Shown piece by piece: positions 59,915 to 64,000 of a stretch of DNA of 64,000 bases. The stretch lies in assembly GCA_949317995.1 (NCBI GenBank), contig OX439044.1:19244641-19308640 (forward strand), written 5' to 3'. Each line of letters begins with the position of its first letter. Position 1 is the first letter of the stretch. The notes beneath the pieces were generated by a model, which made no database searches, was not told the DNA's origin, and saw only the letters and a program-made list of their open reading frames with translations. Source of the DNA: Acholoe squamosa. Lineage: Eukaryota; Annelida; Polychaeta; Phyllodocida; Polynoidae. The position numbers were made by a program, and so were the translations under genes.

Positions 59915-62900
59915 ATATCTGGTGATCTATTTGCTGCTTTATCTCAGAAAACATTTTCTTAATATGATATGCCGCAAATCCTTTCCCCAGCATATTCGGA
60001 TTTTAATAGAATTTTTGCTGTAACACTTTACATTATTTAATCACTGATATAAGAAACAAGCTTCTTGGTGTGTTGGCAGAGCATGCCTTGACCTGTGTAA
60101 GTAGGGTGAGTACGATTACAGTGTAGGCCTTCAGTTGTGCCCCTGATTGAGTGAGTGTACCTTTCAGTCTACCTATAAATCTACTCACTGGTCAACTACA
60201 CTCAGGTGCACTGACACTAGATTATACCAATCACTCAGTGACAGAGTGAAACCCCAATGGTTTAAGGGTCATAAGTGACTACAGTGTACCTTGCTTACCC
60301 ATGTTATGGCTCTTCACCTAATATAGGTAGGATCCTATGCAAATTAGCCATGTGTCTTCAGGTTTGCAGTTTGTTGTCACAAAGGAGGTAGTAGTTAAAT
60401 TTATGTGCAAGGGAGATGGTCGTCAATGAGTGGCCAACACTTTTATATAACACCACACACAACTGAGTATGTGCCAGGAGCTCAGTGCATCGCACATGGT
60501 AGTAAGGGACATCATAATTGTGTACTTCACAATCGTAATGATAGGATATTACGAAAAATTCTCCAAAAACTCATCAACTGAAGCTGTAGTTCTACCATCG
60601 TCCTGAAAAATACCAATCATGATCTGAGTGTCCCAGCATTGTGTTGGACTCTCTTTCTGCAGAACCACCCCCCCCCCCAACCAGATGTGGAAAGTGTCTC
60701 TTTGACAAGTAAATTCTTATGTATAAGCCTAATACTTCAAACCGTCTCACTATTATCATAGGGGAAGGTTGAGAAACAAATATATCATTGCAACATTTGA
60801 TTTATCAAAAGGAGAAACGATTACATAATTTCAAAATTTGATCAAAGAAATCCTGTTCAGTCAAAGTCCAAAGCATAGACCTAATGCTGTTCCATGCATG
60901 AGCAGTAGGTCGGGAACTATGACTATTGAGGATGGCACTTGACAATATTGTTAACTTGCCTCATTATGAAATGCCCTACTGTATTATGTTCTGTATATCA
61001 TCCTAGTTAGAGTAACCCTGGGAAGTAGAGGTGATGCAGTGCAAGACGTCTATAAGTGTCTAAGCAGGGCCACCTGCCAGTTGGATATGCTGCCAAGGGC
61101 CTCCACAAGCCAATAGTTCATGGTCCCATACCTCCTACCACCTCATCAGCTACATGCTATGTACTCCCTATTACTACATCATCTTGCCCCTTAGCCTAAT
61201 CCATGGCATGTAACTAGGAGAGCATCCTAATAGTGTATAGGATCATTCTAGGTCCATAGTGTACATTCTATGAACCCAAATAGTAATCAATATTGAATGA
61301 TATTGATCAAAAAGTTACAAAAGAAGAGGTACAAGTGAGGGGACACTCAAGTTTGGAGAACTCAGTTTAGCCATACTGAAATTCCCTTGGCATATGCTTT
61401 GGATTTACTTAATTTTGGTTTGATGAATGCAAATTATAGGACCTTATGGGCACACCTGCATGAGCAATTGTAGAAAAGCGAGTTTAAACTAGCCTACTGC
61501 AATGCTGTGGTCTAGACTGGAGTTTTACACAAAGAACTATAAATCTGATCCACCCACCTCTATACCTATAAATAATGTCTGCCATGATTCATAGATCTGC
61601 TAACCATCAAACTCTACTTGACTGCAGTTGGTTGGCTTCCATAATGTTGCGCTGTGGCAATGGGTGCTCCTACTTGTTTACTGAACTGTAGCCACCTGCA
61701 GTCAAGCAATATTGTGGCTGTTTTTATGTCCCTGTGCGAGCTATACTCTGTCGGGCTTTCTTTGTGCTGTTGGCCAGTTAGAGTAACATTATCCTCTAGA
61801 TTATATACTGGTGCACAATTTGGAATCTTTTCTAGACAGAACTGTGGCTGACAAAGTAGCAGATTAAATTTTTTCAATGTGTTTGAAATACATGTAGAGT
61901 GGATACATATATGGTTTATTGCTGACTCACAATGGCCTTTGATATTGGGAATACATCTTTGTATGGTCTATCATACATAATAAAACAGAGAAATTATTCG
62001 GAGCAAGAATATTAATAATGGCCTTAACGTTATGTTTTATAGTCATCAGTCATGAAAATTGATTTCGCTCTTTAATTCTGGCAGTGTCGTGGTATTAGAT
62101 AGTTTGGACCGTGTGTCAAAACTGTTTTTTTTTTTTCATGTGGCTATAATCAGGCAAGATAATGGGGGAAATGTAAAAAGGGAGGAAAATTGCCTATTGC
62201 ACAAATTGCTGCCCAAAGCTATCATATGAGTCATGTTGTGATTAAACATGATTAAACCCCTCCCATAAAGATTTTTATGTGGCCTATGAAGCGATGCAGG
62301 ATGTCCACGGCATAGTTATTGTGGAAGGGTATTAAATCATTTTGTCATTTGAGCTCCATCGCCAAATATTAACAACCCTGTGTATTTCCTTACATATGCA
62401 CTGTACAAAAGTCATATATTAATTATGATCAGCTGATACCGAGTATTGGGTATGGTTCCAAATTGCTAGACATAATTATTCCCCGAGTAGTGGTACAATG
62501 TATTAATCATCAACCAGCTAGTTAGAGTAAGCCAATACAGTACAGTATGTAGTCTAGAAAACTTTGGCTGCTGCTAAATAGCCATAGTGTTCATTGATCC
62601 TCTGTAGCCACATGGCCTCACTTTTAATTGAGAAAACAACCGGACTTGGACATTTGCCTCGTGTTATGTATTTCATCTATTGGTGTTTAGTACATTTTAC
62701 TGAAGTATCAAATAGAATACCCCCATGCAATTTGCAAACCCACCAGGAACTTACTACAGTCCTTATCCAAGTACTTTATATGGGTCATAGGTGGCATCAT
62801 TTGGCTGAATCTAAAAATAGCTTACATTGAAAACTACACCCCTCTTGGACGACTTAGAGAGGATCTGCACTGCAGCATGGGGAGAATAATAAAATCTGCC

Positions 62901-64000
62901 TCCTGCTAAGATAGAACCCATTCCTAGAAGCTAGTCATTGGTCTACCTGTCAAGAGAAGGTAAAGTTAGTTTAAAACAGCCTACCTCTCAGCCCCTACTC
63001 TGGCCAAGCCCTCTAAACTCCTGTCTGGATATCTCTGCAGCCACACATGTCATGTCTCCGACTGTGCGCAGTCACCCTTTCAGTGGAAATAGGGAAAAAA
63101 GGGATATGGTTATGGCCAATAAAAAAAAGGGTATCCTGAGAGGCCCAAACCTATAAAATGTGGTTTATGGCGTGTGGAAACTACGAGAAGATATCATGGA
63201 GGTGCATGGTTTCCGTTAACCTGAAGATGGTCTATCGTGTACAGTGGATTTGCAGATGCAAAAGTTTTGATGCATCCCTATTATATCCCTATTATCACTT
63301 TTTATCAGATGAAATGAAGTAGTACATAATAATATTAAATTGGTTTTGGTTATTACATCCATCATGCTTATTTGCTTTCTATGTAAAAGGTTAATACTAC
63401 TTTCTGTCCTCATGTTTTACATACATAGGCCTATAATATCACCACTTTGTTGGGAAATTACCCATCCTATTCACCATGAACTAGCATCAAGCCCTATAAT
63501 ATGACTGCGTGACGTCTTCTTTTGCTAGATACCTCCAGGGCCATCTCAGGAATGGTGTTACCATAGATGGTGTGCCACTGTTAATTAACTTCTTAATGCC
63601 TTTACCACCTACCTTTTTTACCTGCCTTTACCAACACACACACACACAAAGTGATACATAAAGTAGGCCCTGTGATCTAGACTCAGACTTTTAATTGCGA
63701 ACCTGTTGTAAACTGTTTGTCCATAAGTCAGGGCAATGAATGTCTGCTTTGCCGAAAGAGGTTCTACAGGTAGCCTATTCTAGACGACATACATATAGGA
63801 TACATTTCTACTAAATCAATATTTGTCTTTAAATTGGGAGAATCATTGGGAGACGAAGTCACGTCACGTGAGCGCCCGTTCTGTGCCCACGGTATTATCG
63901 CCCACAGGCTTGAAAGGATAGGGGATTTTTTAGGCCTAGGATAACTTTTGAAAGAATGAGAGTTGAGCCTAAAAATTTCAGATATGGTTAGCCGGCAGAT

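Larger units (their letters stand above)
37351..64000. other. Upstream region of the twitchin-family gene, no supported gene
   Basis: This region should contain the non-coding first exon(s) and main promoter of the minus-strand gene, which I cannot place. It holds the mobile elements and hairpins listed separately, a GC-richer patch (55680-56310) and CTCF-like cores. One weak plus-strand exon candidate lies at 46731-46799. Long stretches such as 41500-44900, 53110-54900, 56850-59200 and 60000-63800 show no gene or recognisable repeat to me. Confidence 0.5.

Overview
The window is AT-rich, intron-dominated DNA from an animal nuclear genome, most likely a marine invertebrate. A lophotrochozoan such as a mollusc, brachiopod or annelid is my best guess, from the protein family and the gene structure. 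There are no bacterial-type genes, and no tRNA or rRNA gene could be recognised. Most open reading frames over 60 codons look like chance or fall inside repeats.

The one gene I can support is on the minus strand. It is the 5' end of a giant muscle protein of the twitchin family, running from about 37350 down past the left edge. Its exons join in frame: 37029-37332 (start codon and Ig domain 1), a 16-nt microexon at 36738-36753, 15237-15379 and 12089-12244 (Ig domain 2 in two halves), and 1609-1911 (Ig domain 3, running on beyond the window). Together they give 922 nt, 307 codons plus one base, with every junction phase compatible. A second possible first exon at 27702-27715, inside the 21-kb intron, has a start codon, a phase-2 donor and TATA-like and GC-rich DNA just upstream. 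Spliced to 15379 it keeps frame and gives a short isoform that lacks Ig domain 1.

The introns (275 bp, 21.4 kb, 3.0 kb, 10.2 kb) and the 26.6 kb upstream of the gene are filled with non-autonomous, mostly inverted-repeat mobile elements. These include two ~0.9-kb CTAAAC-rich elements flanked by TA, and a 1.76-kb element carrying two different minisatellites. There is also a 222-bp deleted copy of that element, a 1.49-kb element with 24-bp ends, several palindromic hairpin elements, and pairs of 230-310-bp elements. Old degenerate tandem repeats lie at 20.9-21.6 kb and 36.2-36.6 kb.

Two signals are not explained by genes or repeats. One is the near-symmetric 9-mer GAGCWGCTC, seen 16 times, where base composition predicts well under one. 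The other is a series of CTCF-like cores, sometimes beside the 9-mer. Palindromic RFX X-box sites and an NRF1/CCAAT/CRE promoter-like cluster (25241-25314) are also present. To the right of 37350 there is at most one weak exon candidate (46731-46799, plus strand). That region is probably intergenic DNA and/or the first 5'-UTR intron of the twitchin gene.
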